From JACKAQ01 sp965227145 (lineage in GTDB: Bacteria > Calditrichota > Calditrichia > RBG-13-44-9 > J075): a DNA stretch of 64,000 nucleotides. Below are positions 8,124 to 17,655 of the stretch, piece after piece. Every line of letters starts with the position of its first letter. Within the stretch, counting starts at the first letter, position 1. The notes under the pieces are model-generated. The model was given only the letters and a program-made list of their open reading frames with translations, was not told the DNA's origin and did not search any database. The position numbers and the translations under genes were made by a program. The stretch lies in contig OZ245730.1 in assembly GCA_965227145.1 (NCBI GenBank), positions 3,782,001 to 3,846,000 of the forward strand, read 5' to 3'.

Positions 8124-11100
8124 TTATTCGGTAGCATTCATCGCTTCCTGAACAGAATTTAGCCATTCGTTCAACTGGGTGTGTTGGGGATTATACTGCC
8201 TGGCCTGATCCAACACATCATACGCCGACTGCAAATGACCAGCTTCCACATATAACGATGCCAGTTTTTCATACGCTTCCGGATCTGACGGGCAAGATTT
8301 GATCAACTGCAACAGCAAATGAATGCCTTCATCAAACCGCTCTGCCGAAAGGCAGGCATCCGCCAGATTTTTTTGATAATCCACAACATTTGGCGCAATT
8401 GCCACCGCTTTTTGGAACGCAACAATCGCATCGGCGATAGTGCTGTTTTGCCAATGCATCATTCCCAGCGCATTAAACGCCTCGTGATCAGCTGGATTGG
8501 CCACCACATATTTTTGAAGAAGCGCAAATATTTCGGCAAATTTTTGCTGCGCAGCCAGCAATTTTTCCAGCTTTTCGGCGATAGTTTTGTTGCCCGGCGA
8601 AAGCTCGAACGCACGATACAGCACGTTTTCCGCCGCATCGGTTTCGTTCAAATGCAACCGCCAATCGGCTTCTTCAAGCAAAATATCGATCAACAGTTGT
8701 TCCGGCCGTTGCAGGTCTTTCCATTTATCGAGAAAAATTTGCCGGTTTTCTTCCAACGATTTTAAGTAATTGATATTATTCGCTTTAAAGCTGCTATTTC
8801 CGTGATGGTGAATAAACACATCTCTGGCAATCGCCAGTTTAAAACCCGCCTGACTGGCGCGCAGCGAATAATCGTCATCTTCGTAATTGCCTTTGCCGAA
8901 CCGCAAGTCCAGCACGCCAATTTCCTCAACGACCGCGCGGCTGACGGCGAGACAAAATCCGACCAGGCGATGAACGTATTGCACTTTGCCGTCAAATAAT
9001 TTGGCGTAATTTTTGGCGAAATCCTGTAATTCCGCTTCCGTTTGATAGCTGACACCGCGCTCCAGTTGGGCACCGGCAACATAGTTGCTCATCGGACCAA
9101 CCAACCCCACAGATTCGTCATTTTGAAACGGGCGCAACAATCGCTCCAGCCAGCCTTCGGTAACAATAGTATCGTTGTTCAACAAAACGATATACTCGCC
9201 GGTTGCCAATCGGATGCCCTGATTATTGCCGCCGGCAAAGCCTTTATTTTCCGTATTCAACATGATTTTGTGATGTTTGATTTTCCGCTGCCAATTGCGC
9301 AGAAATTTGGGTGTGCCATCCGTTGAGGCGTTATCCACCACAATTACTTCGTATGGTTTGCGGGTAAATTGCGCGATGCTGGCGAGGCAGGGCTTGGTTT
9401 TATCCAATTGATTGTATGTCAAAATGACAATCGAAACGAGGGGATTTTTCTTCGTAGCTAAACCGGATTGCACATTTTTTGGCAAAATATACGGTTGAAC
9501 GTGAAAATCGGCAGTTTTCACCGGAAGCGCGCCAGCGGTTACGATATAATCCGCTGCGACCACATTTAGCCAGCGTTGGTGCAACCGGCGAACATTCTCG
9601 TTCACTTTCGCGAAACGCTCCGGACCACTTTGCGATTCGTGATGAACCAACACACTTTTGGGCTGATAGACCAGTTTCCACCCGCGCATCCGCAATTTGA
9701 AGCACAAATCAACGTCTTCGTAACCATTCCAATAGCCTTCGTCAAACCCGTCAACCAGTTGAAAAGCGGTTTTGCGAATCATTAAACTGGCGGCGGTGAG
9801 TGCGGTATATTCCATCAGAATATTCGCGTATGCCTCGCTATTGGGTTGTTTGTAATAATCGTGATACAACGCCAGCGGATCGCCGCTTTTGCGATCATCC
9901 ACAGCGACAACGCCAGCATGTTGCAACGTGCCGTCCGGGAACAGCAACTTGCTGCCAACGGCGGCAACATCAATATCTGCGTCCAGAATTTCAGCCAGAT
10001 GATCCAGCCAGCCAACTTTCGGCTCCGTATCGTTATTCAAAAAATAGAGATATTTGCCAGCAGCAGCCTTTGCGCCGATGTTACAAGCTTGCGAAAAACC
10101 GAGATTTTCCCGATTCCGGATTACCCGAATGTGCGGATGCTGTTTTACAACTTCATCGAGAAATTGCGGCGTGTCATCGGTCGAGCCGTTATCGACCAAA
10201 ATAATTTCGAAAGTTGTGCTTTCCTGAGGCAATGAAAATATGGTCTGAATGCAGTTTTTCGTGAACGCTATTCTGTTAAACAACGGAATAATGATGGATG
10301 TATTCGGGGTATCTGTTTCGCTGCCACAATTTACGTTGACTTTCTGCGCATTTCCGAGCGCATTGGCTTTTGCCGCAACGGCTTCCGGAACGTTCGGTAA
10401 AATTGCAATTTCGCCGACCAATGTTTTGCATTCGGCAACAGCACCGTTTTTGGCATACGATTCCGCCAGCCAAAGCATGATTTCCGGCTGATTCGGCATT
10501 AATGCGAGCGCGGTTTTGTATGCATCGATCGCGCGATCGTGCTGTTCAACCCGGGTAAAATACCGGCCCTGAATGCACAACGCTTCGGTTTTTTGTTGTT
10601 TTCCGGTAGAATTTTCAACATACAGCTGGATCGCTTCCAGCGATTTTTCGGATTCGCCGGATTGAAACAGACACTCCGCAGCTTGCAAATATGCCGGTGC
10701 AAATTCCGGAACCAGTTGCGATATCTCACCAAGCATCGCTAATGCTTTATTTAAGTCGCCACCATCTTTTGCGAGCAGCGCCGCCCGAAACATCGGACGG
10801 AACGCATATGGCAAATCGATGTGGCTGTATTTCATTTTTTGGAGAATATGTTGATAATTTTCAGAATCGTCATCCGGCGAAAAATATCGCTGCAACAACT
10901 GCAGCGCATCGGTATTTTTCCCGGCGTAAAACAACATATCCGCATCGGAAAGCACGCCCAATTCCCGGTAAAAATTGAAATCGGTGGTAAAACTTTCGGA
11001 TGTTTCGGTAAACGCATCGGGAAAATCGCCATTTTTGGCTTTCTGAACAACCGTCAAAATCAGCCTGCGAACCCGCGATTCGGAGAAATGCGTTTTATAC

Positions 11101-12359
11101 AACGCGTTCACTTGTTTGCCAAACTGGTTGCGAAGTTTCGGTTCGCAAATAAATTGTGTTGCCAGCTCCAGCAATTCTTGTTCATTGGAAACAACCGGGT
11201 ATCCTTCCGGTAAACCCTGTATTTCCGTGTTTTCCCGGCTTTGAGGAAAATCGATGACAATCGTCGGCAACCCGATTTTGAAGGCATCGTTGCGAACCAT
11301 TCCCCCTTTGTATGGAAATCCTTCGATCAGAAAATCTGCCGATTGATAATACGGCACCAGATTTTTCTGTAGATTGGAAATGTGAAAACGATCTTCAACA
11401 CCGCTGCCTTTTATATATTTATCAAATTGCTCTTTGCCGCTGCTCACGACCAGTAAATGATGATGCTCGCGATTTTGCCGCAGCAATTTGATGATCGAAT
11501 CGCAATACGACCACGCCGATCCCAAAATTTTGTAAGTTGTTGTTACAGATAAAGATAGCGTCGATTTTTTGGGGATTTCGTACAATTCCTCCAACTGGGT
11601 TCGGTTGGATTTTTTCTCACCCGGTTTGTATTCCAATTGGGATGTCAACGGGATCAGGCAGGCGCTGTTGACACCGCGATATTTTTGGGAATAATGCGCA
11701 CCGAGCCGGCGAAATTCCACCACCGTATCCGCAACGCGGCTGCCCAGCCAGAACAGGTGATCCGCATGATTGACAAAGATAATCGGGATTTTGCCTTTGA
11801 ATAAATTACAAACCGCCACCGAAATTGTGTCCTGCGGATTGATGACCAGCACAATCAACTTTGGCTGCACGCGTTGGATAAACGCGTTCAACTCATGAAA
11901 TCGCCCGACAAAGGTAGGTTTGGAGGCGTATTCCACACAATTTTTATCGCCAACCAATTCGCACATTTCTGCTTTTGTGAAATGCGAATGGATCATTTCC
12001 GTGCTGAAAAACGCGGTTTTTTGCCCGTCACCGGTAAGTATGCGAATCCACTGGCGGATCATTTCCGAATGCCCGCCCATGTGCGCGATGGTTGTGGCAA
12101 GCACCAACACATCGGTTTGGTCAGCATTTTCTGGTTCAAATTGTGGTGTCGCATCGGATTTTTGGATGCTTTTTGCGCAATCCGACAGCATTTTTTCCAA
12201 CTCGTCATCTGCAAATTTGCCCGGCATTTTTTCGTAAGCAGCAATGCCGGCACCGGCGATATTGTTCAGCACGGTTTCATAATCACGTTTGGCCAACGCT
12301 TTTCGGGCCTGTTGCTTCAGGTCGTTGAATCGTTCATTGGTAAGTTTCAGATTTTCCAT
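8124..12359 (-). CDS. giant multidomain glycosyltransferase with TPR repeats
   Basis: A 1411-residue soluble protein that seems to join three transferase modules. About residues 85-445 resemble a GT-B type transferase (MGGHSEMIRQWIRIL, YYQSADFLIEGFPYKGGMVRNDAF). TPR helices follow at about 510-650. A first GT2 domain begins near 686 (SIIIPLFNRIAFTKNC, metal site FLNNDTEPKVGW). A second begins near 970 (SIVILTYNQLDKTKPC, metal site LLNNDTIVTEGW). A C-terminal TPR block covers about 1226-1400. Similar long polymerising or sequentially acting transferases occur in O-antigen, capsule and flagellin-glycan loci. The gene starts 15 bases after the aminotransferase. Number of transfers and acceptor are unknown. 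Confidence 0.88.
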   Translation of the reverse strand: MENLKLTNERFNDLKQQARKALAKRDYETVLNNIAGAGIAAYEKMPGKFADDELEKMLSDCAKSIQKSDATPQFEPENADQTDVLVLATTIAHMGGHSEMIRQWIRILTGDGQKTAFFSTEMIHSHFTKAEMCELVGDKNCVEYASKPTFVGRFHELNAFIQRVQPKLIVLVINPQDTISVAVCNLFKGKIPIIFVNHADHLFWLGSRVADTVVEFRRLGAHYSQKYRGVNSACLIPLTSQLEYKPGEKKSNRTQLEELYEIPKKSTLSLSVTTTYKILGSAWSYCDSIIKLLRQNREHHHLLVVSSGKEQFDKYIKGSGVEDRFHISNLQKNLVPYYQSADFLIEGFPYKGGMVRNDAFKIGLPTIVIDFPQSRENTEIQGLPEGYPVVSNEQELLELATQFICEPKLRNQFGKQVNALYKTHFSESRVRRLILTVVQKAKNGDFPDAFTETSESFTTDFNFYRELGVLSDADMLFYAGKNTDALQLLQRYFSPDDDSENYQHILQKMKYSHIDLPYAFRPMFRAALLAKDGGDLNKALAMLGEISQLVPEFAPAYLQAAECLFQSGESEKSLEAIQLYVENSTGKQQKTEALCIQGRYFTRVEQHDRAIDAYKTALALMPNQPEIMLWLAESYAKNGAVAECKTLVGEIAILPNVPEAVAAKANALGNAQKVNVNCGSETDTPNTSIIIPLFNRIAFTKNCIQTIFSLPQESTTFEIILVDNGSTDDTPQFLDEVVKQHPHIRVIRNRENLGFSQACNIGAKAAAGKYLYFLNNDTEPKVGWLDHLAEILDADIDVAAVGSKLLFPDGTLQHAGVVAVDDRKSGDPLALYHDYYKQPNSEAYANILMEYTALTAASLMIRKTAFQLVDGFDEGYWNGYEDVDLCFKLRMRGWKLVYQPKSVLVHHESQSGPERFAKVNENVRRLHQRWLNVVAADYIVTAGALPVKTADFHVQPYILPKNVQSGLATKKNPLVSIVILTYNQLDKTKPCLASIAQFTRKPYEVIVVDNASTDGTPKFLRNWQRKIKHHKIMLNTENKGFAGGNNQGIRLATGEYIVLLNNDTIVTEGWLERLLRPFQNDESVGLVGPMSNYVAGAQLERGVSYQTEAELQDFAKNYAKLFDGKVQYVHRLVGFCLAVSRAVVEEIGVLDLRFGKGNYEDDDYSLRASQAGFKLAIARDVFIHHHGNSSFKANNINYLKSLEENRQIFLDKWKDLQRPEQLLIDILLEEADWRLHLNETDAAENVLYRAFELSPGNKTIAEKLEKLLAAQQKFAEIFALLQKYVVANPADHEAFNALGMMHWQNSTIADAIVAFQKAVAIAPNVVDYQKNLADACLSAERFDEGIHLLLQLIKSCPSDPEAYEKLASLYVEAGHLQSAYDVLDQARQYNPQHTQLNEWLNSVQEAMNATE

Positions 12360-12373
12360 CGCTGTTTCCTTTT

Positions 12374-13495
12374 TTAGAGATAAATCTCGTCCCTGATATC
12401 AACAAATTTGCGGATGCTTTCGGCGATAAATGTTATATCAGCTCTGTTCAATGCGGGATGCACCGGCAGGCTCAAACACCTTTTGGCAATTTTTTCAGCA
12501 ACCGGTAAAGACTTGTTTATTTTGTTTTTATATGCTTCCTGGAGATGGGGCGGAATGGGATAATGCACCATCGTTGGGATTCCGTTCCATTTCAAATATT
12601 CCTGCAATTCGTCCCGCCGTTCACTTTGGATGACAAATTGATGCCAAACCGGTTTCAAATAATCAGGGAACAGCGGCAGCGAAATTTCCGGCTCGAACTC
12701 GAATAAATTTTTCAAATAAAACGCCGCGATTTGCTGGCGATGTTTGTTCCACTGCGCCAGCCGCTTCAGTTTTACGCGCAAAAACGCAGCCTGCAGTTCA
12801 TCCAACCGGCTGTTGTTTCCCTGAACCACATGCACATATTTTTTGGATGAACCGTAGTTGTGCAGCAACCGGAGTTTTTCTGCCAATACGTCGTCGTTGG
12901 TAGTGATAGCACCGCCATCGCCCAGTGCGCCGAGGTTTTTCACCGGGTAAAAACTGAATGCCGCGGCATCGCCCAACGTGCCGACCGGTTTATCCCGATA
13001 ACATGCGCCGTGTGCCTGAGCGGCATCTTCAATCACTTTAAGTTTATGTTTTTTAGCGAGTTGCCAAACATGTTCCATTTCCACAGGTTGTCCGTACAAA
13101 TGCACGACAATGATCGCTTTGGTTTTTGGCGTGATCGCGTCGTAAATCTGTTTCACATTAATATTGTAGGTCAATTCATCCGCATCCACCGGAACGGGTG
13201 TCGCACCAACTTCGCTAACCGCCAGCCATGTGGCGATAAACGTATGTGCCGGGACAATCACTTCATCGCCCGGACCGATGTTGTAGGCACGCAAAATCAG
13301 CTTGATCGCCTCTAATCCGTTGCCGACGCCAATGGCATGTTTGGCACCGCAACATTCGGCGAACTCTTTTTCGAATGCGGCAAGTTCATCCCCCATAATA
13401 AACCAGTTGGATGCCAAAACACGCTGGAATGCCGCGGTTAACTCAGCCTGCAATTCGAGGTGAGTTTGTTGAATATCAGTAAACTGTATTGCCAT
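12374..13495 (-). CDS. DegT/DnrJ/EryC1-type sugar aminotransferase (FdtB-like)
   Basis: A 373-residue PLP-dependent aminotransferase of the sugar type. The Schiff-base lysine is K186 in FYPVKNLGALGDGGA, and EDAAQAHGA precedes it. Such enzymes place an amino group on a keto nucleotide sugar. The start overlaps the 3' end of the FdtA-like isomerase by 20 bases. In known loci the FdtA-FdtB pair makes dTDP-3-amino-3,6-dideoxygalactose (Fuc3N), or with a related isomerase Qui3N, so a 3-amino sugar is the best guess. No rmlA or rmlB gene is in the window to supply the dTDP-4-keto-6-deoxyglucose. Confidence 0.9.
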   Translation of the reverse strand: MAIQFTDIQQTHLELQAELTAAFQRVLASNWFIMGDELAAFEKEFAECCGAKHAIGVGNGLEAIKLILRAYNIGPGDEVIVPAHTFIATWLAVSEVGATPVPVDADELTYNINVKQIYDAITPKTKAIIVVHLYGQPVEMEHVWQLAKKHKLKVIEDAAQAHGACYRDKPVGTLGDAAAFSFYPVKNLGALGDGGAITTNDDVLAEKLRLLHNYGSSKKYVHVVQGNNSRLDELQAAFLRVKLKRLAQWNKHRQQIAAFYLKNLFEFEPEISLPLFPDYLKPVWHQFVIQSERRDELQEYLKWNGIPTMVHYPIPPHLQEAYKNKINKSLPVAEKIAKRCLSLPVHPALNRADITFIAESIRKFVDIRDEIYL

Positions 13496-13943
13496 TTTGC
13501 TCCCTTATCGCACGTTTAAATTCCTCGTGCTCCCGGTAATAATCCGATTCTTCGTAATACTCCGAAGCAAGCACCAGACACACCGAGCCGGATGAAAAAT
13601 TATCGATATATCGCCAAACCATGTTGGGAATGTAAAGTCCATAATATGAACGATTTAGGTGGTATGTTTCCTGGCGATGGCCGTTGTCCACATGCACATC
13701 AAAACTGCCGGACATGGCGATCAACAGTTGATGCAGATCTTTGTGCGCATGCCCGCCGCGATCGGCACCGCCGGGAACGTCATACAAATAATACACCCGT
13801 TTGATGTCGAACGGAATGTGATGCTGCCCCTCAATAAAAGTGAGGTTCCCGCGCCGGTCGTGTACAATTGGGAAATCGACAATCCTGCAACTGTTTTGAA
13901 CCGCAACCGTTTTCGGGGTGGCGGTAATTTTGATATCTTCCAT
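13476..13943 (-). CDS. sugar 3,4-ketoisomerase (FdtA/WxcM-like cupin)
   Basis: A 155-residue cupin of the FdtA family, which moves the keto group of dTDP-4-keto-6-deoxyglucose to C3 so that an aminotransferase can act. Visible landmarks are VHDRRGNLTFIEG, the active-site block GGADRGGHAHKDLHQLL, and NMVWRYIDNFS. The gene lies 9 bases after the MerR regulator and overlaps the aminotransferase, so the three are one transcript. Confidence 0.88.
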   Translation of the reverse strand: MEDIKITATPKTVAVQNSCRIVDFPIVHDRRGNLTFIEGQHHIPFDIKRVYYLYDVPGGADRGGHAHKDLHQLLIAMSGSFDVHVDNGHRQETYHLNRSYYGLYIPNMVWRYIDNFSSGSVCLVLASEYYEESDYYREHEEFKRAIREQNGNTVY

Positions 13944-13952
13944 GATACCCTC

Positions 13953-14207
13953 TTATCTGTTTCTCGCGGAAATATTTAAGCGGTTTTTTGCACCGTTTAT
14001 GCTATACAACTCCTCCTTTAACAGGAACCGTATCTCCAATAATTTCCGTATGTTATGATCGTCGTATAATCGGTGGCCGCCTTTGCTGCGATATGGATTC
14101 AGATAGCCTTCAAATTCTTTTTCCCAATAGCGCAGCGTGTGCGGTGAAATGCTCAGTAATTCGCAAACTTCCCGGACTTTCAACAATTCTGCCTGATCGA
14201 TGTTCAT
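13953..14207 (-). CDS. MerR-family transcriptional regulator (DNA-binding domain only)
   Basis: An 84-residue protein with a MerR winged helix: LLKVREVCELLSISPHTLRYWEKEF, then RSKGGHRLYDDHNIRKLLEIRFLL. There is no effector domain beyond a short helix, so it resembles the small MerR/MlrA-like regulators. I chose the ATG at 14207 because AGGGTG lies 5 bases upstream. ATGs at 14231 and 14267 in the same frame would give 92 or 104 residues but have weak or no ribosome-binding sites. It heads the leftward glycan operon and faces the divergent acyl gene cluster, so it may control both. Confidence 0.85.
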   Translation of the reverse strand: MNIDQAELLKVREVCELLSISPHTLRYWEKEFEGYLNPYRSKGGHRLYDDHNIRKLLEIRFLLKEELYSINGAKNRLNISARNR

Positions 14208-14638
14208 AGTCACCCTAACAATTTCATCCATGAAAAATTGGCCTTTCACTCTAACTTTCTTCAACATTCGGCGAACTTTTGCGGGACTTTAACACACCCT
14301 GACATATCCGTGAATTTTTATTTTTCGCGCGGAAGAATAGCGATTAGAGGCATTAAAACTCAGCGATTTAAAATAAATAATAACAATACCTTAAAAACAA
14401 AAACTGTTTTGCCTGCCGAGAACCGGAACCCAATTTCGCGCTCCGGTTTCACAATTTCCGGAACAAAAACACCCGGTTTTTCACCAAATTCCCCAACCGG
14501 CTTGCGACGCTGATTTTCAAAAAATAGTTCAAGATACTTTTCAGGTATGTCGTTAATGATTCCAAAAATAACAGGATGAATTGCTGCAACGCAACACGCA
14601 GCAACCGGATTTAACAGGAATTATGGAGGATTCTATAG
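14208..14638. promoter_or_regulatory. 431-bp divergent intergenic region (MerR operon / acyl cluster)
   Basis: No gene is supported here. The region separates two divergent operons and must carry both promoters. It has an AT-rich centre (about 14365-14400). TGGAGGA at 14624-14630 is the ribosome-binding site for the ACP gene at 14639. I see no clear dyad with the 19-20 bp spacing typical of MerR operators, so the promoter assignment is by position only. Confidence 0.45.
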
Positions 14639-14959
14639 ATGGAACAACCGCTCATTCTCGAAATCATTCAGGATACATTCGACAGCCTGCAACGGGTTGG
14701 TTTGCTCGAAAATCACGTTATTGCGGATGATAACACCATTCTGCTCGGCGCGGGATCGCCGCTCGATTCCATCGGTTTCGTAACGTTCATCACCGAATTG
14801 GAAGACCGGGTTGTGAGCCAGGGCAATGCGCCGGATTTTGCGCTGGTGCTCAGCGAAATCCACGATTTCAACGCGGATGCGAAGCATTTGACCACCGGAA
14901 CGCTCGCGAAATACATCGGTCATGCAACCGGAAAAACGGAAGCCGCAGAAAATGACTAA
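14639..14959 (+). CDS. acyl carrier protein-like protein
   Basis: A 106-residue phosphopantetheine-binding carrier protein. The attachment motif is SPLDSIGFVTFITELE, with Ser in DSI about residue 42. Predicted helices on both sides fit the four-helix ACP fold. It is longer than housekeeping ACP and less acidic, so it probably serves a dedicated pathway. A good ribosome-binding site (TGGAGGA, 8 bases) precedes the ATG. It is the first gene of the rightward acyl cluster and overlaps the next gene by 8 bases. Confidence 0.83.
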   Translation: MEQPLILEIIQDTFDSLQRVGLLENHVIADDNTILLGAGSPLDSIGFVTFITELEDRVVSQGNAPDFALVLSEIHDFNADAKHLTTGTLAKYIGHATGKTEAAEND

Positions 14960-15659
14960 CGGGCAAACCATGGCAATTACCGGCACCAGCAAAGGGTTGG
15001 GTCGAGCAATTGCTGAATTTTATTTGCAAAAGGGATTCCGCGTTGCCGGATGCAGCCGCAGCGACGCGACGCTGGCGCACGAAAATTATCACCATAGCAC
15101 AGTGGATGTGACCGACGAAGCCGCCGTTGCCCGCTGGATTCGCACGGTGAAATCGCAGTTCGGGCGCATCGACGTGCTGATTTGCAACGCCGGCAGCGCT
15201 CCCGCAACCCTGCTCCTCACAATGACGCCGGGAAAAACCCTCGATAACGTTTTGCGAACCAACGTGATGGGCACTTTTTTTGCCGCACGCGAAACCGCAA
15301 AAGTGATGATGCGCCAAAAATCCGGACGAATTATCACGGTTTCGTCGATGGCGGTTGGATTACACCAGATTGGAACGTCGGCGTACGCCGCATCAAAAAG
15401 CGCAATTGTTGAAACCACCAAAATTCTCGCGAAAGAATTGGCGGAATTTGGGGTGACAGCAAATGTGATCGCACCGTCGATGGTGATGACCGACGCGGTG
15501 GATGCGCTCGGCGAAGCCGTTATCGCAAAAGCGTTGAACGATCTCACGCTGAAACGCCCGCTGAGCATCGAAGAAATTTGTAATGTTATCTCGTTTTTGA
15601 TCGCACCGGAGAGCGCGTGCATCACCGGACAGGTGCTGCAAATGGGACTGGTCAGTTGA
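14952..15659 (+). CDS. SDR-family oxidoreductase (3-oxoacyl-ACP reductase-like)
   Basis: A 235-residue classical short-chain dehydrogenase. It has the cofactor motif TGTSKGLGRA near residue 9, the NAG motif in LICNAGSAP, a catalytic Ser in VSSMAV and the YAASKSA Tyr-Lys pair. The end (SACITGQVLQMGLVS) is FabG-like. Between an ACP and a KAS III gene it most likely reduces a 3-oxoacyl-ACP to the 3-hydroxy form. The ATG at 14952 overlaps the ACP stop and matches the family start; an in-frame ATG at 14922 would lie inside the ACP gene. Confidence 0.85.
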   Translation: MTNGQTMAITGTSKGLGRAIAEFYLQKGFRVAGCSRSDATLAHENYHHSTVDVTDEAAVARWIRTVKSQFGRIDVLICNAGSAPATLLLTMTPGKTLDNVLRTNVMGTFFAARETAKVMMRQKSGRIITVSSMAVGLHQIGTSAYAASKSAIVETTKILAKELAEFGVTANVIAPSMVMTDAVDALGEAVIAKALNDLTLKRPLSIEEICNVISFLIAPESACITGQVLQMGLVS

Positions 15660-15678
15660 CCAGCAAAAGGAGTTGAAC

Positions 15679-16368
15679 GTGGCTTTTTTCAGCACAATTG
15701 GAAATTTTGAAATCATCACCATTCCGACTGGCGCATGGCGGCAGAATTGTTACGCCGTTCACCACATTTCCGCAAATCATGCAATTGTGGTTGATCCGGG
15801 CAGTGATGCTAAAGCGATTATCGCTGCGTTGAAAAATAACGGTGCGAATGTGCAATACATTTTGATCACACACGCCCATCACGATCATGTGGGCGCAGCA
15901 GCGGACATCTGCCGCGAATTTGATTTGCCCTGCACGCTGCATCCGGAAGATTTGCGGTTGCTCCGGCACGCGCCGATGTATGCGCTGCGATTTGAGGGCA
16001 AAACTATCGAAGTCCCGAAAAACTGCCAGACATTCGATCAAATTTCGCCCATCGAATTTGGCGGAAACACTGTTTCCGTAATCCACACGCCAGGACACAC
16101 GCGCGGCAGCGTGGCAATTGCGTTCGACAATTTCATTTTTACCGGCGATACGCTGATGAAAAACCACCTCGGCAGAACCGATTTACCCGGCGGCGACCGC
16201 GAAAGATTACTGCGCTCGGTCGATGCGATTTATGAAAACGCATCGCCGGATACCGTCATTTTTCCCGGGCACGGTCCGCAGTGGACCATCGGCGAAGCAA
16301 AAATATGGCTGGCGGAAAACGATTTCTCCACGGAAACCCGCTCCGCCGAATTCGCCGGACAGTTTTAA
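15679..16368 (+). CDS. MBL-fold metallo-hydrolase (glyoxalase II-like)
   Basis: A 229-residue metallo-beta-lactamase-fold hydrolase with an intact dinuclear metal site: HAHHDH at residues 65-70, His in HTPGHTRGS, Asp in FTGDTL and the final His in FPGHGPQW. The closest general type is glyoxalase II, a thioesterase, so release or editing of an acyl thioester on the neighbouring carrier proteins is a plausible role. The start is a GTG at 15679 with AAGGAG 6 bases upstream. A degenerate paralogue is at 24.2 kb. Confidence 0.86.
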   Translation: MAFFSTIGNFEIITIPTGAWRQNCYAVHHISANHAIVVDPGSDAKAIIAALKNNGANVQYILITHAHHDHVGAAADICREFDLPCTLHPEDLRLLRHAPMYALRFEGKTIEVPKNCQTFDQISPIEFGGNTVSVIHTPGHTRGSVAIAFDNFIFTGDTLMKNHLGRTDLPGGDRERLLRSVDAIYENASPDTVIFPGHGPQWTIGEAKIWLAENDFSTETRSAEFAGQF

Positions 16369-16396
16369 ATGAAAAGGATTCGCTGAAAAATAGCTT

Positions 16397-16573
16397 TGTC
16401 CTTCGACTTCGCTCAGGACGACAAACTTGTCACGCTGAGCGCAGTCGAAGTGTCACACAGAACCAAAATTGATGTGTCACATAGAACGTAATTTTAACGT
16501 CACGCTGAGCGAAGTCGAAGCGTCACACAGAACCAAAATTGATGTGTCACACTGAGCGAAGTCGAAGTGTGGC
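16397..16573. repeat. cluster of REP-like imperfect palindromic repeats
   Basis: Four copies of the element CTGAGCGNAGTCGAAG or its inverse lie between the MBL and KAS III genes. One is inverted at 16399-16415 (CCTTCGACTTCGCTCAG); three are direct, at about 16434-16450, 16504-16520 and 16552-16568. The two middle copies sit inside a longer direct repeat (16429-16481 and 16499-16551) that also shares TCACACAGAACCAAAATTGA. The inverted copy pairs with a direct copy to make a hairpin just after the MBL stop. These look like dispersed REP-type elements and may also end or stabilise the mRNA. Confidence 0.8.
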
Positions 16574-16653
16574 AAGTTTCATAACACTTGAAAAATTGGA
16601 ACTTAAACCGTTAAAAACCTTTGCGATCTTCGCGCCTTTGCGGCAAAAAAAAG

Positions 16654-17655
16654 ATGAATAAAAAAGAAACATACGGCATCGGGATAATCAGTGTGGGCAA
16701 ATATGTCCCGTCCAAAGCGATGACCAACGCAGCAGTGGCAGAACTCACCGGGATTCCCGCCGAAACCATCGAGCAGAAAACCGGTGTGCGCAACCGCTTC
16801 ATCGCCGCGGATGACGAAACGGCATCGGGCATGTCCGCCGTCGCACTCAATCAGGCGTTGGCAATGGCGCAAATTTCGCCGGAGGCGCTGGCGCAACTGG
16901 TCGTTTGCACCTTTACCGGCGATTACGTTTATCCCGCAGTTGCCTGCAAAGTGCTCGATTTGGTCGGCGCAAAAAACGCCGGCGGGTTCGATATTATGGC
17001 AAATTGCACCGGTTTTCAGGTTGGATTGGGCGTTGTTTCCGACCGGATGCTGGCGGATTCGTCCGTAGAATTTGGCGCAGTAATCGGCACGGCGTTGCAA
17101 TCGCGATACATCAACTGGCGCGATCCCGATTCCGCCATTTATTTCGGCGACGGCGCTGGCGCGGCGATTCTCGGCAAAGTGCCGGAAGGCTACGGCATCA
17201 TCGCGAACGAGATTTTCACGAATGCAAAGGTATATGATTCTGTTCGACTTAGGGGCGGTGGATCCAGCTTCCCCATGCGCCCGGAAAACATCAACGACGG
17301 GCTGCAATATTACGAAATGAACGGCATGGAAGTGTGGAAACAGGTCGTGCAATATCAACCAAAAGTGATTCGCCGTGCGCTCGAAAAGGTTGGCAAAACC
17401 GTAGCGGACGTCGATTTTTTCATTTTTCACCAGGCAAATTTACGACTAATCGAATATTTGATGGGCAAAATGAAACAGCCGATGAGCAAAACGCACACGA
17501 ACGTCGCGGAAATCGGAAATACGGCTGACGCGTCGCTGGCAATCGCGCTTTGCGATGCGGTCACTGCCGGAAAAATCAAACGCGGCGATACGGTGGTCAT
17601 TTCCGGCGTCGGCGCGGGATTCACTTTTGGCGCAACCGTGATCCGGTGGTTTTGA
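16654..17655 (+). CDS. 3-oxoacyl-ACP synthase III (KAS III / FabH-like)
   Basis: A 333-residue thiolase-fold condensing enzyme. The KAS III catalytic triad is complete: C118 in MANCTGFQVG, H259 in FHQANLRL and N289 in IGNTADAS. It would join an acyl-CoA starter to malonyl-ACP and give a short 3-oxoacyl-ACP. As an accessory copy in a glycan locus it probably makes a dedicated short acyl group rather than priming fatty acid synthesis. The ATG at 16654 is chosen; the frame opens upstream at 16621 but without a family-like start. The stop overlaps the next start by one base (TGATG). Confidence 0.88.
   Translation: MNKKETYGIGIISVGKYVPSKAMTNAAVAELTGIPAETIEQKTGVRNRFIAADDETASGMSAVALNQALAMAQISPEALAQLVVCTFTGDYVYPAVACKVLDLVGAKNAGGFDIMANCTGFQVGLGVVSDRMLADSSVEFGAVIGTALQSRYINWRDPDSAIYFGDGAGAAILGKVPEGYGIIANEIFTNAKVYDSVRLRGGGSSFPMRPENINDGLQYYEMNGMEVWKQVVQYQPKVIRRALEKVGKTVADVDFFIFHQANLRLIEYLMGKMKQPMSKTHTNVAEIGNTADASLAIALCDAVTAGKIKRGDTVVISGVGAGFTFGATVIRWF

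Noticed and set aside
16429..16551. Possible CRISPR-like direct repeats
   Set aside because: Only two long copies and two short ones, with partly shared rather than unique intervening sequence and no cas genes; they fit REP-type elements.
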